64,000 nucleotides of DNA, taken from contig NZ_CAJGBF010000008.1 of NCBI RefSeq assembly GCF_904424705.1, positions 124,001 through 188,000 on the forward strand, in the 5' to 3' direction. Position 1 is the stretch's first letter, and the number at the start of each line of letters is the position of its first letter. Under the pieces are notes generated by a model. That model was given only the letters and a program-made list of their open reading frames with translations, searched no databases and was not told where the DNA came from. Source of the stretch: Rossellomorea arthrocnemi. GTDB taxonomy: Bacteria > Bacillota > Bacilli > Bacillales > Bacillaceae_B. The position numbers and the translations under genes were made by a program. Below are positions 8,769-18,216 of the stretch, piece after piece.

Positions 8769-10238
8769 TCAACTCTCTTCCTCTTTTTTTTCCAGATAAC
8801 GCTGGATGGCTTTTTTAGTCACTTCATAGACCCCTCGGCCAATCAATTTCCCGATAGGAGTGATCGGTCCTGCAAAGGGATCAAGTTCCCCTTTTTGACT
8901 GGAGGCAATCAGAATGCTGTCTGTAGGTGTTCCCGTTGCCAGATTCCCGTTTCGGCCATCCCTTATATCCATGTCATGAAGCGCTCTCACCTTCGCTTCC
9001 GTGGAAGTTACAAGGGCTTCAATATATGCTTCATCAGATAAATTCCCGTTTAAGAATACCCATGTATTTATCGTTCCCGGCTTTAAATCAATATCGTATT
9101 GATAACTCGTTGATACGTCCATGGCATTTCCAACTCCTGCAGTCACCACGACGAAAACGGATTTCCCTTCCGTTTCAAAACGTTCACATGTCATATTCGT
9201 CAATGGAAGAGCGGTCATCATGCCAACCGATAATGTGGGGTCCAGTTCTTTTTTTACCAGAAAATCCGTCATATCTTTTTGATAGTTCCGACAGTCGTAA
9301 TCAAATGGTACTCTTCGATTGATAAAATGCGAGTACCATCCGATTCCTGCCCCTATAATACCTGAAGACATACATTTTAGCGGGAAAGGGGCTGCGAAAT
9401 GAATGCATTCGTTGTTTAATGTCATATATCTTTCATCTAAAGTATGATTCTCTACACGGTTTTCTTCAGGTACAATCACCATTTGTGGCTTGGCTACCAA
9501 TGGATGAGCCTGCTTTTGAACCTTCGTCCGATACACTTCCTCAATATGTTCTTCTTTCAAGACTTCTTCAGGATGATGGAGAAGTTTTTTTTTGCCTTTA
9601 TCTAACAGCAGTAAGCGGTCACAGTATAGGCTCGCTAAATTTAAATCGTGATAAATCGCTACGACCGTTAACTTTTCATTAACTGTTTGATTTTTAATTA
9701 AATCCAATAGTGACTTCTGATACGATAAATCAAGATGATTGGTAGGCTCGTCCAGCAGTAGAATTTTGGGTTCCTGGGCAAGTGCCTGTGCCAGGAACAC
9801 ACGTTGACGTTCACCACCTGACAATTCATGTAGGTAGCGGTTCTGAAATGATGAGATTCCTGTCTGCTCCATCACGTTATCAACGATTTCAGTATCCCGG
9901 TCCGTCGAACCCTTTAAGAAACCTTTCTGATGAGCATATCTCCCAAGCATCACCGTCTCTTTCACTTTATAAGTGAAAGTTTCAGTCGAGATTTGAGGTA
10001 AAACCGCGACATGGGTAGCTAATTCCCTCGAAGAAAACTGATGAAGCGGCTTTCCCTTCAATTTGATAAACCCGTCCATTAATGGAAGAAGTCCTGTCAT
10101 CGCTTTAAGCAACGTTGTCTTCCCACTTCCATTCGGTCCAAGTATTCCAAAGAATTCTCCTCTTTCAATATGAAAACTTATGTCTTCTACGATTTTTTGA
10201 TTGTCGTACCCAACTGAAATCCCATTTACCTCGATCAT
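8769..10238 (-). CDS. btuD-cbiZ: BtuD ABC ATPase fused to CbiZ adenosylcobinamide amidohydrolase
   Basis: 489 residues in two parts. Residues 1-255 are an ABC ATPase of the iron/B12 class: Walker A GPNGSGKTT (34-42), signature LSGGERQR (139-146), Walker [13 protein letters not shown] (159-170), H-loop VVAIYHDLN. Residues about 275-489 match CbiZ, which removes the nucleotide loop from pseudo-cobalamins: CMSSGIIGAGIGWYSHFINR, VVVTAGVGNAMD and a late ILIASSQKG segment. There is no stop or restart between them. The fusion links import energy to remodelling of unsuitable corrinoids; the cobinamide released would feed CobU and CobS. It overlaps btuC by four bases. Confidence 0.9.
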   Translation of the reverse strand: MIEVNGISVGYDNQKIVEDISFHIERGEFFGILGPNGSGKTTLLKAMTGLLPLMDGFIKLKGKPLHQFSSRELATHVAVLPQISTETFTYKVKETVMLGRYAHQKGFLKGSTDRDTEIVDNVMEQTGISSFQNRYLHELSGGERQRVFLAQALAQEPKILLLDEPTNHLDLSYQKSLLDLIKNQTVNEKLTVVAIYHDLNLASLYCDRLLLLDKGKKKLLHHPEEVLKEEHIEEVYRTKVQKQAHPLVAKPQMVIVPEENRVENHTLDERYMTLNNECIHFAAPFPLKCMSSGIIGAGIGWYSHFINRRVPFDYDCRNYQKDMTDFLVKKELDPTLSVGMMTALPLTNMTCERFETEGKSVFVVVTAGVGNAMDVSTSYQYDIDLKPGTINTWVFLNGNLSDEAYIEALVTSTEAKVRALHDMDIRDGRNGNLATGTPTDSILIASSQKGELDPFAGPITPIGKLIGRGVYEVTKKAIQRYLEKKEEES

Positions 10239-11293
10239 GATGAAAGACCCCTTTTCTTTAGAAGAATATAAGCAAACATCGGAGCACCTATCAAGGCGGT
10301 TATCACACCGATGGGAAGTTCAGTCGGGGCAATGATCGTTCTTGAGAGCAAGTCGGCAAGAATGAGGAAACCACCTCCAACAATGACCGATAGGGGAAGC
10401 AAATGCTTATGATCATGCCCGATCAGTCTTCGAAGAAAATGCGGGATGACTAGTCCAACGAACCCAATCGTACCCGACACGGCTACTGCTGCCCCTGTCA
10501 GGATGCTCCCTGCAATTAAAATGATAAGCTTCCTTTTTTGAACTGAGATACCAATATGTTGGGCTTGTTCTTCGCCGAAACTCATTCCATTTAATTCCTT
10601 ACTGTTCAATACGAGCAGTACTACCCCTATAAGGAAGAAAGGAAGGATAATAGCAATATAATCCCACCCTCTCATGGATACGCTTCCAAGAAGCCAACCG
10701 ATGATCTGCCTTAGTTCTTCTCCTGTGAGAGCAATCATCAAAGAAATCAGCGAGCCCAGAAAAGAGCTGAAGATGATTCCGGTAAGAATAATGGTTTCAA
10801 CCTTCATTGTCCTTTCAACCTTTTGGGCGAACCATAATACGAGAAATACGGTAATAATCGAACAAATTATACTTAAAAAGGGAAGTGTAAACTTCCCAAT
10901 GAACGGAATGCTCCAATGAAAAAACAATGTAATGACTGCCCCGACCGATGCACCTGAAGACACACCCAATGTATAGGGATCGGCCAATGGATTGCGTAAT
11001 AACCCTTGAAAAGAAGCCCCTGCAATGGCTAAGGAGCTTCCAACCAGCAGTGCTAATAATACTCTCGGTAATCTGATGGTATACACGATGTTTGTAAACA
11101 TTGGATCGATTCTTTCAGGTAAATGAAATCCGAACCATTTAGAACCGAAGATATAAATGATATCCATTGGCGGGATCGAAATCGTGCCAATGGATATACC
11201 TGCAAGAAGGGCTATGACTAAAAATAGTCCAGACAATCCGTACGTAACCCCTATTTTATTCTGCAAATACCTCTGGATAGATCGACTTTGCAA
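10235..11293 (-). CDS. btuC: Vitamin B12 ABC transporter permease
   Basis: FecCD-family permease, 352 residues, about ten transmembrane helices. Recognisable family segments are IRLPRVLLALLVGSSLAIAG, GLLRNPLADPYTLGVSSGAS and the cytoplasmic coupling region GTIGFVGLVIPHFLRRLIGHDHK. It overlaps the btuF end by 38 bases and the btuD start by four. Context (riboswitch, BtuF, BtuD-CbiZ) selects corrinoid over siderophore as the cargo. A start slightly further in is possible, but no better ribosome binding site was seen. Confidence 0.92.
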   Translation of the reverse strand: MQSRSIQRYLQNKIGVTYGLSGLFLVIALLAGISIGTISIPPMDIIYIFGSKWFGFHLPERIDPMFTNIVYTIRLPRVLLALLVGSSLAIAGASFQGLLRNPLADPYTLGVSSGASVGAVITLFFHWSIPFIGKFTLPFLSIICSIITVFLVLWFAQKVERTMKVETIILTGIIFSSFLGSLISLMIALTGEELRQIIGWLLGSVSMRGWDYIAIILPFFLIGVVLLVLNSKELNGMSFGEEQAQHIGISVQKRKLIILIAGSILTGAAVAVSGTIGFVGLVIPHFLRRLIGHDHKHLLPLSVIVGGGFLILADLLSRTIIAPTELPIGVITALIGAPMFAYILLKKRGLSS

Positions 11294-12221
11294 TTTCCTC
11301 TACTCCTTCAACCAATCTTGGACCAGTACGAGTGACTAAATCTGAATGGACGTCGTGAACATCTCCATTTTTCACAGCATTCACATCTTTCCATCCCTCT
11401 CTACCCATAATCTGCTCTTTCGGATTCTCGCTGTAATAACCATATGTGGTAATGATCGCGTCAGGGTTTGAAGAAATGACCTCTTCCTGGCTCACTTGTA
11501 CCCAACCTTCCTGATCCTTCATGACATTTTCAGCATTGACCATAGTCAGCATTTGATCGATGAACGTGTTCTTTCCTGGTGAATAAATATCAGGTGAAGG
11601 TGAAACTTCCACATAGACCCGTTTCTTTTCTGATACTTCCTTTGCCTTTTCCTGAATGGAGTTCAAATCTGCTTTCATTTCAGAAACAACGGATTCTGCC
11701 TGTTCCTTTTTACCGACAAGGGTTCCGATGTCAGTAATCGTGTTGTATACTTCATCAAAGCTTTTAGCGTCATGGACGATAAATACGTTAATCCCTGCAT
11801 CTTTCAGCTGATTCAAACCTTCTTCTGCTGATTTGGCTGTAGATTCATGGGCAAGAACTAAATCCGGATCTAAACTGACGATTTTCTCAACGTTAAACTC
11901 CATACCACCGATCTTTTCTTTATCCTCTGCTTCTTTCGGATAGTTATCAAAATCGGAGACCCCGACGATTTCCTTGTTTAATCCAAGCTCGAAAAGAATT
12001 TCAGTATTGCTTGGAATTAATGAAACGATTTGCTTAGGTTGTTCTTCCAAGGTAACTTTAGTGTCCAATGCGTCTTCAAGTGTCAAAGGATATCCTGTTT
12101 GATCTTGAGTATTCTCTACCTTTTCTTTTTTGTCCGCTTGATTCCCATCAATTGTTCCACATGCTGTCAGGAGCACGATGGCTAATAATAATGCAAGTAA
12201 TGACTTAAATGTGTGTTTCAT
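11256..12221 (-). CDS. btuF: Vitamin B12 ABC transporter substrate-binding lipoprotein
   Basis: 321 residues. Lipoprotein signal with lipobox LLTAC (Cys21), then a Fe/B12 periplasmic-binding-like fold: RVPKQ-type entry KQIVSLIPSNTEILFELGL, VVGVSDFDNYP and PDLVLAHESTAK. It captures corrinoids at the outer face of the membrane for BtuC. It is the first gene after the cobalamin riboswitch and terminator, so the whole ten-gene operon to 4668 is expected to be shut off when cobalamin is plentiful. Confidence 0.93.
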   Translation of the reverse strand: MKHTFKSLLALLLAIVLLTACGTIDGNQADKKEKVENTQDQTGYPLTLEDALDTKVTLEEQPKQIVSLIPSNTEILFELGLNKEIVGVSDFDNYPKEAEDKEKIGGMEFNVEKIVSLDPDLVLAHESTAKSAEEGLNQLKDAGINVFIVHDAKSFDEVYNTITDIGTLVGKKEQAESVVSEMKADLNSIQEKAKEVSEKKRVYVEVSPSPDIYSPGKNTFIDQMLTMVNAENVMKDQEGWVQVSQEEVISSNPDAIITTYGYYSENPKEQIMGREGWKDVNAVKNGDVHDVHSDLVTRTGPRLVEGVEEIAKSIYPEVFAE

Positions 12222-12255
12222 TTCCTTATTCCCCCTGTTAAGTTTACATTTTGAC

Positions 12256-12290
12256 AGAAAAAAACATCTCCAGTGGATTAGAGATGTTGT
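12256..12290 (-). terminator. Riboswitch-controlled intrinsic terminator before btuF
   Basis: Read on the minus strand: AACATCTC, a short loop, GAGATGTT, then a run of T. It sits between the cobalamin aptamer and btuF. This fits transcription termination as the expression platform. Confidence 0.8.
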
Positions 12291-12368
12291 GTAAGATGCA
12301 TAAATAGGATTTTATACCAAGGATTATGCATATTACACCTTTCTATCCGCGTAGATTTGGTGCAAAAA

Positions 12369-12545
12369 AATCAGGCAGGTCTCCTGGCTCATGGTCATTG
12401 TTTGCTGACACCTTCCCATGCATGTTCGCATAGTGGCTTGTTTTCAGCTCACTCCCATTTACAGTGGCGGGACCGCGTTGGAATTACACCAACTTCCCTA
12501 TTAAGAAACTAAGAAGAATCGAATCTTCAGCTTCACCTGATCTAA
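12369..12545 (-). promoter_or_regulatory. Cobalamin riboswitch
   Basis: Minus strand. The B12 box GAGCCAGGAGACCTGCC lies at about 12374-12390. Upstream in the RNA is the conserved core with CGCGGTCCCGCCACTG (near 12464-12480) and a closing helix ATCAGG/CCTGAT at the ends. These are the hallmark sequences of the cobalamin aptamer. With the terminator at 12256-12290 it controls the btuFCD-cob operon in cis. Confidence 0.95.
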
Positions 12546-12815
12546 AAAACATATGTAATTGGACCGTTCAAAAGAATTATACACAAATTCTAGTAGATAA
12601 GAAATGAATTTTAATGAATTTGTTGAAAATAGCAGAATGAGATCTATGTTATTGGCTAATTAATAAAAATCATAGTCTATTAACAGGCTTTGTCAACCCG
12701 ATGAAGAGTCACCAAGCGTATATGATTGTCGCTTTGTTTCTTTCGTGGTAGAATCTGTTCATGCTATTGCTTTACTCCTTTAGAGGAGCAGATTTGGCAC
12801 AGGAGGTTTGCAAAA

Positions 12816-13349
12816 ATGAATGAAAAGAATGAAATCGCTACCTTTGCAGGTGGTTGTTTTTGGTGCATGGTGAAGCCCTTTGATGAACTCCCGGGAATCA
12901 TTGATGTCGTATCTGGTTATTCAGGTGGACATCTGGAGAACCCTCGTTATCATGATATTAAAGCAGGAGACAGCGGCCATTATGAAGTTGTTCAAATCAC
13001 TTTCGATCCCGACCTCTTTCCTTATGAAAGACTATTGGAGCTTTATTGGCCCCAGATCGATCCTACTGATGAAGGCGGACAGTTCCATGACCGCGGTGAC
13101 CAGTATCGAACAGCTATCTTCTATCATAATGAACACCAAAAACAATTAGCTGAAAAGACAAAATTATTAATTGAGAAGAGCGGGCGATTCAAGAAACCGA
13201 TCGTAACCAAGATCCTGCCTGCCTCAACTTTTTACCCGGCAGAAGACTACCATCAAAAATTCTATAAAAAAAATCCCGATGAATATAAACAAGATCGTGC
13301 ACAATCTGGCCGAGATGCATTCATCGATGATCATTGGAAGAACAAATAA
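12816..13349 (+). CDS. msrA: Peptide-methionine (S)-S-oxide reductase
   Basis: Repairs the S-diastereomer of methionine sulfoxide in proteins. 177 residues. The active-site motif AGGCFWCM gives the catalytic cysteine at residue 14, followed by [16 protein letters not shown] and [17 protein letters not shown], all MsrA signatures. The ATG at 12816 follows AGGAGGTTTGCAAAA; the frame is open further upstream but without a site. No msrB is adjacent. A hairpin at 13357-13401 follows the gene. Confidence 0.95.
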   Translation: MNEKNEIATFAGGCFWCMVKPFDELPGIIDVVSGYSGGHLENPRYHDIKAGDSGHYEVVQITFDPDLFPYERLLELYWPQIDPTDEGGQFHDRGDQYRTAIFYHNEHQKQLAEKTKLLIEKSGRFKKPIVTKILPASTFYPAEDYHQKFYKKNPDEYKQDRAQSGRDAFIDDHWKNK

Positions 13350-13356
13350 TAGCATG

Positions 13357-13401
13357 CAATAAACTCTTTTCTTCCCGCTACCGCTAGAAAAGGGTTTATT
13401 G
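13357..13401 (+). terminator. Hairpin downstream of msrA
   Basis: CAATAAAC, CTTTTC, loop, GAAAAG, GTTTATTG form a long, nearly perfect stem seven bases after the msrA stop. The T-run is poor. Confidence 0.55.
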
Positions 13402-13487
13402 TACAATTTGAAAGAAAAATCATTTCTTTGAACCCTGTCCTTATGAAGAGGATGAGAACGATATTAATTATAAAGCAGATTATCATT

Positions 13488-13531
13488 AAAACAGGTGAAG
13501 GCTGATTCATTCAGCCTTCACCTGTTTTTTT
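13488..13531. terminator. Bidirectional terminator after crtP
   Basis: Perfect 14-base stem: ACAGGTGAAGGCTGA and TCAGCCTTCACCTGT with A- and T-runs on the outside. It ends crtP on the minus strand and could stop read-through from msrA. Confidence 0.88.
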
Positions 13532-15036
13532 CATCCAATAAACCGACTTGCTTTCACCTGTTCATCAAGGATTAATTCTGCCGTCAATTGTCCTGATAAT
13601 GTGACCATGGGGACACCGCCTCCAGGGTGAGTCGATCCCCCTACAAAATACATATTTGAAAGCACTCTGCTCTTATTTGGTATTTTAAATCCTCCGTTAA
13701 GCTTTCGGTCAGTAACAGTGCCATAGATTGATCCCCCATTGGACCCATATAGACTTTGAAGATTATTTGGAGTGAAAGTATATTCGAATTCGATATGATT
13801 CCTTAGGTTGCTAACACCCATTTTCTCCAACTTATCCAGCACTTTCAATCGATAAGAATCCTTATACTTTGTCCAATCTTCGCCCTCTTTTAAAGGAGGG
13901 ACATGTGTCAGTACAAACAGGTTTTCTTTCCCTTCCGGTGCCTGGGTTGGATCTGTTTTGGACGAAATACCGATATAAACCGTCGGGTCGTCCGCTAATT
14001 TGTTTTCATCAAAAATTTGCTTGAATTCTTTTTTTGGATCTTTACTGAAGAAGAAATTATGATGGGCAAGATGTTCATACTTCCGATCGACACCAAGAAG
14101 CAGAACCAGTCCTGAAACCGTCGGTGCATATTTGCTTAGTTCATCGACTTCCTTGGAAGACTCATGATAATCTGCCAGAAGGGATTTGTAGCACGGTATC
14201 GCCTCTAGGTTCGATACTACAATGTCCGCAATCAGCTCTTCCCCTATTTTCGTGCGCACCCCTTCTGCACGGCTCCCTGATGTGAGAATATCTTCAACCT
14301 CACAATTCAAGCGTACTTCCACACCAAGCTCGTCCAATACCTTTGCCATTGCCTCTGCAATCTTGTACATTCCTCCCTTTACGTAATGAACTCCAAGACC
14401 TAACTGGACATGTGTAAGCTGAGACATGATTGCAGGTGCATGGTACGGGGAAGATCCTACATACATGATCAAGAAATTAAATAACTGCTGGAGATGCTTA
14501 TCTTTAAGGAATTTACGGTTTGCGGCATCCATGGATTTCATTGGATCCATCTGTAATAACTCTTTCACAGGATGCATGGTTCGCAGGTCCTGCAAACCAT
14601 TAATGCTCTTTTTATAAAAACTTTTCATCGTGAGCTCATACATTTTTCCACAGTAACTTAAATAATTAAAGAAGTTATTACAATCCTCAGGGGATGTTTT
14701 CTTCAATTCATCCAACATGGTTGGAAGGTCAGAAGATACATCCAGAACCTTCCCGTCTTCGAAGAAAGTCCTAAAGCCGGGTTCCACTCTGACTATATCT
14801 ATATAATCGTTCAGATCGCGGTTTGCATGGGCAAACACTTTTTCCAATACCCAGGGCATGGTAAGAATGGACGGTCCCGTGTCGAAGGAAAAGCCCTTTC
14901 CTTCTCTTATATTTAATTTCCCGCCAAGTCGTTTCCCTTTTTCAACAATCGTAACGTCGTATCCCTCTGAAGCTAAACGGATGGCTGTTGACATTCCGCC
15001 CAATCCGCCACCAACGATGACTACTTTTTTTTTCAT
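13531..15036 (-). CDS. crtP: 4,4'-diaponeurosporene oxygenase-like carotenoid enzyme
   Basis: 501 residues of the CrtI/CrtN/CrtP flavoprotein family. The dinucleotide-binding start is VIVGGGLGGMSTAIRLA (5-21); further landmarks are GFSFDTGPSILTMP, YVGSSPYHAPA, LAHHNFFF and C-terminal GGSTHPGGGVPMVTLSGQ. From memory these match S. aureus CrtP (terminal methyl oxidation of C30 carotenoids) better than the desaturase CrtN. That fits the divergent neighbours crtQ and crtO, which act after CrtP. A ribosome binding site AGGAGG precedes the ATG. No crtM or crtN is in the window, so the early pathway must be encoded elsewhere. Substrate range is not certain. Confidence 0.85.
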   Translation of the reverse strand: MKKKVVIVGGGLGGMSTAIRLASEGYDVTIVEKGKRLGGKLNIREGKGFSFDTGPSILTMPWVLEKVFAHANRDLNDYIDIVRVEPGFRTFFEDGKVLDVSSDLPTMLDELKKTSPEDCNNFFNYLSYCGKMYELTMKSFYKKSINGLQDLRTMHPVKELLQMDPMKSMDAANRKFLKDKHLQQLFNFLIMYVGSSPYHAPAIMSQLTHVQLGLGVHYVKGGMYKIAEAMAKVLDELGVEVRLNCEVEDILTSGSRAEGVRTKIGEELIADIVVSNLEAIPCYKSLLADYHESSKEVDELSKYAPTVSGLVLLLGVDRKYEHLAHHNFFFSKDPKKEFKQIFDENKLADDPTVYIGISSKTDPTQAPEGKENLFVLTHVPPLKEGEDWTKYKDSYRLKVLDKLEKMGVSNLRNHIEFEYTFTPNNLQSLYGSNGGSIYGTVTDRKLNGGFKIPNKSRVLSNMYFVGGSTHPGGGVPMVTLSGQLTAELILDEQVKASRFIG

Positions 15037-15253
15037 TCTTCATTTCCTCCTTACGAGAAAGATAGATAGTTTCTACTGGAATCCCCTATTCAGCTTTTCA
15101 TTGTGCCCATTTGATTCAACTTCAAAACCATCATTTGGTTATTTATCGGATTCGATACCTTCTCATGGGGTTTCTTTTCGACATATAAACGTATCACAGT
15201 CTAATAATATGGTTAAAATGGCGATACAACACAATTTTGTATGAGAAGGTGAA

Positions 15254-16372
15254 ATGATGTATCTGTGGTTTGTGGCGATGATTTTGACTATTTTAATGTT
15301 TACGAGAATCCCGATTGTGAAGAAAACCATTCATGTACGGAATAGTTACCTGGTCAAAAAATGCTCGATAATCATTCCGGCAAGAAATGAAGAAAACACG
15401 ATAGGAAAGCTGTTATCCAGTATTCATATGCAATTTATACAGCCATTAGAGGTCATCGTAATAAACGATGGTTCATCAGACCGGACGAAGGAATTGGCCG
15501 AGGAAAGAGGAGCAAAGGTGATCGATGCTCCTCCTCTGCCAAACGGATGGAACGGGAAGTCATGGGCCTGTTGGAATGGTGCGCAGGCATCTAAGGGAGA
15601 ATTCTTACTGTTTGTTGATAGTGATACATGGTTCGAGGAAGCAGGCATACTTAGAATATGTGAAACCTATAAACAGCAGCAATGCCAAGGAATACTGACC
15701 ATTCATCCATATCATAAGATGGAAACCGCTTTCGAAACTCTCTCTATGATGTTTCATTTAGTCGTTTTTGCTTCGACCAATGTCACTCACCTCTTTTCAT
15801 GGCTATGCAAACCTTCAGGTGGATTTGGTCAATTCTTTCTCTGTACAAGGTCTGTATATGGTCGGATTGGAGGACACGAAGCCGTCAAAGGGGAATTGGT
15901 AGAGCATTTTGCCTTGAGTCAACATGCTAAGAAATGCGGGGAATCGGTAGAAGCGGCAAGTGGCATGGGTGCCATCTCCATGAGAATGTATAGGGATGGA
16001 TTTGGCGATTTATTCTATGGATGGTCAAAAAGCTTTGCTTCAGGAGCAAAAACGACAAATATATTTCTTTTGGTACTTACCTCTATATGGATCGCTTCCC
16101 TCAATTCTCTTGTCCTCCATTTACCGGGCATGATGTGGGCAGATCCCTTCCAATTCTTGATTCAATACAGCCTTATAGGCGGGTGTTTATATATAATAGT
16201 AAGAAGGATCGGTAATTTCAGCTTCTTTGAAACGCTCCTATTTCCAATTCACATCCTATTTTTCTTAGTGTGTTTCCTCCATTCCCTATGGAACACTTTT
16301 TTCGGAAAAAAGACAATATGGAAGGATCGATATGTATTTATTGAGAAAGGAAAGGATGAGAAGATGAAATGA
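15254..16372 (+). CDS. crtQ: Diaponeurosporenoate-type glycosyltransferase
   Basis: Family 2 glycosyltransferase, 372 residues, membrane-associated. One N-terminal helix, then the GT-A domain: SIIIPARNEENTIGKLLSSI, VIVINDGSSDRTKELAEERG, and a DxD-like FVDSDTWF. Hydrophobic helices follow at about 270-355. It should esterify the carotenoid acid with a sugar, the third-from-last step toward staphyloxanthin-like pigments. It is divergent from crtP and overlaps crtO by four bases. Two adjacent ATGs (15254, 15257) are possible starts; GAAGGTG spacing slightly favours the second. Confidence 0.85.
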   Translation: MMYLWFVAMILTILMFTRIPIVKKTIHVRNSYLVKKCSIIIPARNEENTIGKLLSSIHMQFIQPLEVIVINDGSSDRTKELAEERGAKVIDAPPLPNGWNGKSWACWNGAQASKGEFLLFVDSDTWFEEAGILRICETYKQQQCQGILTIHPYHKMETAFETLSMMFHLVVFASTNVTHLFSWLCKPSGGFGQFFLCTRSVYGRIGGHEAVKGELVEHFALSQHAKKCGESVEAASGMGAISMRMYRDGFGDLFYGWSKSFASGAKTTNIFLLVLTSIWIASLNSLVLHLPGMMWADPFQFLIQYSLIGGCLYIIVRRIGNFSFFETLLFPIHILFFLVCFLHSLWNTFFGKKTIWKDRYVFIEKGKDEKMK

Positions 16373-16890
16373 CTCTGATGTTAAATATTTTCGGTTGGAT
16401 AAGCGTACATTTGAGTATTTCATTTATGACTTCCACACTTTCAGATAACATTTTGCTGAAATCTATCGTATTATTCCAGCCATTAAAATGCGAGTCGGAT
16501 GGTAATTTGTATACGCTATTGAAGATCAAGGTTTGGAAGAACCTCTTACCGGATGCTGGAGGATGGTTTCGGTCAGGAGTGAAAAAAAATGAAATCGGGT
16601 TGTCCTCCTATATTGGCAGACAGACTTTCTTAAGGGAGTTGAACAGGGCTGAAATATCTCACTGGCTTCAAATGCTTCCGGCTCCCCTATTTTTCATCCT
16701 GAACAGCGGGACGTTGTCTTGGACAATGTTTTTATACGGCATTTTTTTCAACCTTCCTCTTATTCTTGTCCAACGTTACAATCGAATAAGATTACTGAGT
16801 TTGATACAACATTCTATCTCCACTAACAAACAAGAAGCCATGCCACCTTCTAAGCTACCTATTATTGAGAATGATACAAAACTTACATAA
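16369..16890 (+). CDS. crtO: Glycosyl-diaponeurosporenoate acyltransferase-like protein
   Basis: 173 residues, membrane protein. RAEISHWLQMLPAPLFF, a hydrophobic helix and LPLILVQRYNRIRLLSLI correspond to the conserved C-terminal half of S. aureus CrtO, which attaches a fatty acyl group to the glycosylated carotenoid. The ATG overlaps the crtQ stop (ATGA), so translation is coupled. Together with crtP and crtQ it forms the finishing branch of a glycosyl-carotenoid ester pathway. Confidence 0.82.
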   Translation: MTLMLNIFGWISVHLSISFMTSTLSDNILLKSIVLFQPLKCESDGNLYTLLKIKVWKNLLPDAGGWFRSGVKKNEIGLSSYIGRQTFLRELNRAEISHWLQMLPAPLFFILNSGTLSWTMFLYGIFFNLPLILVQRYNRIRLLSLIQHSISTNKQEAMPPSKLPIIENDTKLT

Positions 16891-16919
16891 ATTCATATAA
16901 ATAGGTAACTTTAAAGATA

Positions 16920-16978
16920 AGAACCGAGGAAATCCTCCACCACGATATGCCGTTAAATCCCTTGATTTGCTCGGTTCC
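16920..16978. terminator. Weak hairpin between crtO and the C45 hydrolase
   Basis: GAACCGAG...CTCGGTTC encloses a large loop between two convergent genes. There is no T-run, so it is only a possible terminator. Confidence 0.35.
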
Positions 16979-16990
16979 CTCCACTTGTCC

Positions 16991-18046
16991 CTAAACCGGC
17001 TCCATAAATAAGAACGGCTCCTTCGTATCGAAATTTCCTGAAATCTTACGAATCGGAATATCCTCTCCCCCCATCCAATCCTGAAAGTCCAACTTAACTC
17101 CTGAGGCACTTTCACCAAATCCGATTAAACATTTGAGCGTGTCACAATGAAAGACGCACGTATGAATCGTCCCTGCCCATGAATCATACGCTTTCTTAAA
17201 TATCGGGCTGTCCCCATTATTAAACAGGTTGAATGCCCCCTCCATGGTTAATCCCTTCTCCTGCCCGGATCGTAATATTTCCAGCCTCTTTATTGAGTCA
17301 TTTAAATAATGACGATTATCCTTTTTCATATGGTTCAGTTGAAAATGGTTGGTACAACTCAAGGTTGAATGATGGTACACCCCTATACCCCTGGGGGAAG
17401 CCTCTACCACAGCGGCTTTTCCGTTCCTGTCGTACAAAGAGTAGTTAAAGCTATGACGATGAGGCAGCCTTCGTAAGACGTCAATTGCCTCGTCTGCATC
17501 CTTACATGTGTCAAGGAGGATCCGGGCGATCGTCGTGCATACGAATCCTTCACCTGGCTTAATTCGATTGACAAAATGGAACCCTACCGCCAGCCCTTTT
17601 TCATTCAATCCGTCTATACGCCCGATCCCCCTTCCTGAAAATCCTATAGAAGCATATCCTCCTGACGGCTGTACAAGTAACAACCTGCCTTCATATGTTT
17701 TCGGGTGATAATCATAATTCCTCACATAGATTCCATCTTTGGCCATAGACGAACAACCGGACTGGAACCATTCCTGCTGAAAGCCTGAATATTCATGTAT
17801 CGTTTCATCCAATGTCCATTGCAAACCGTTGGATAATCCCTTTAATTCATCCCATAAGCCCGGTGCAAATTCGAGAAAAAGGCTTTTCACTTCATCCATA
17901 CTCACTTTGTAATAACGCAATGACTTCTTACGACGCTTCAAATGATGGGAATAGAGTGGTGATTCCCGAAGTTCCCTTCCTAATTGAAGACCAAGTTCAT
18001 AATAGGTACCTCTGGACTGCAATACATCCAATACAACTTTTTTCAT
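16991..18046 (-). CDS. C45-type autoproteolytic acyltransferase/hydrolase
   Basis: 351 residues, related to acyl-CoA:6-aminopenicillanic-acid acyltransferase (Ntn hydrolases). The motif SGCSSMAKDGIYVRNYDY gives Cys98 as the expected nucleophile exposed by self-cleavage. GRIDGLNEKGLAVGFHFVN and LPHRHSFNYSLYDRNG are further family landmarks. The start at 18046 is chosen for a GGAAAGGGA site and because the family begins near VLDVLQSRGTYYELG; the frame is open to 18106. The substrate is unknown: in Bacillus such proteins are not linked to penicillin synthesis, and an amide hydrolase role is plausible. It stands alone. Confidence 0.82.
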   Translation of the reverse strand: MKKVVLDVLQSRGTYYELGLQLGRELRESPLYSHHLKRRKKSLRYYKVSMDEVKSLFLEFAPGLWDELKGLSNGLQWTLDETIHEYSGFQQEWFQSGCSSMAKDGIYVRNYDYHPKTYEGRLLLVQPSGGYASIGFSGRGIGRIDGLNEKGLAVGFHFVNRIKPGEGFVCTTIARILLDTCKDADEAIDVLRRLPHRHSFNYSLYDRNGKAAVVEASPRGIGVYHHSTLSCTNHFQLNHMKKDNRHYLNDSIKRLEILRSGQEKGLTMEGAFNLFNNGDSPIFKKAYDSWAGTIHTCVFHCDTLKCLIGFGESASGVKLDFQDWMGGEDIPIRKISGNFDTKEPFLFMEPV

Positions 18047-18153
18047 TAACTTTTGTCCCTTTCCGCATATGAAGAATAAAGTCGAATAAATAACTTCTTC
18101 CTGCATTCACTCTTATGCTACACTTAATTTATTAAATAGTAGGAGGAAATATC

Positions 18154-18216
18154 ATGCAAAAAACATTAAAAATACTTTCAATATTTCAAGAAGGAGTGAA
18201 CGTTCTGGATATTTAA
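18154..18216 (+). CDS. 20-residue leader peptide upstream of the MFS gene
   Basis: MQKTLKILSIFQEGVNVLDI, preceded by AGGAGGAAATATC, an excellent ribosome binding site. The last codons contain the first arm (AAGAAGGAG, 18188-18196) of a perfect 9-base stem whose other arm CTCCTTCTT (18229-18237) lies just after the stop. The peptide has no recognisable homologue to me and is too short for a stable protein. Its position fits a translated regulatory leader for the exporter at 18275. Confidence 0.6.
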   Translation: MQKTLKILSIFQEGVNVLDI

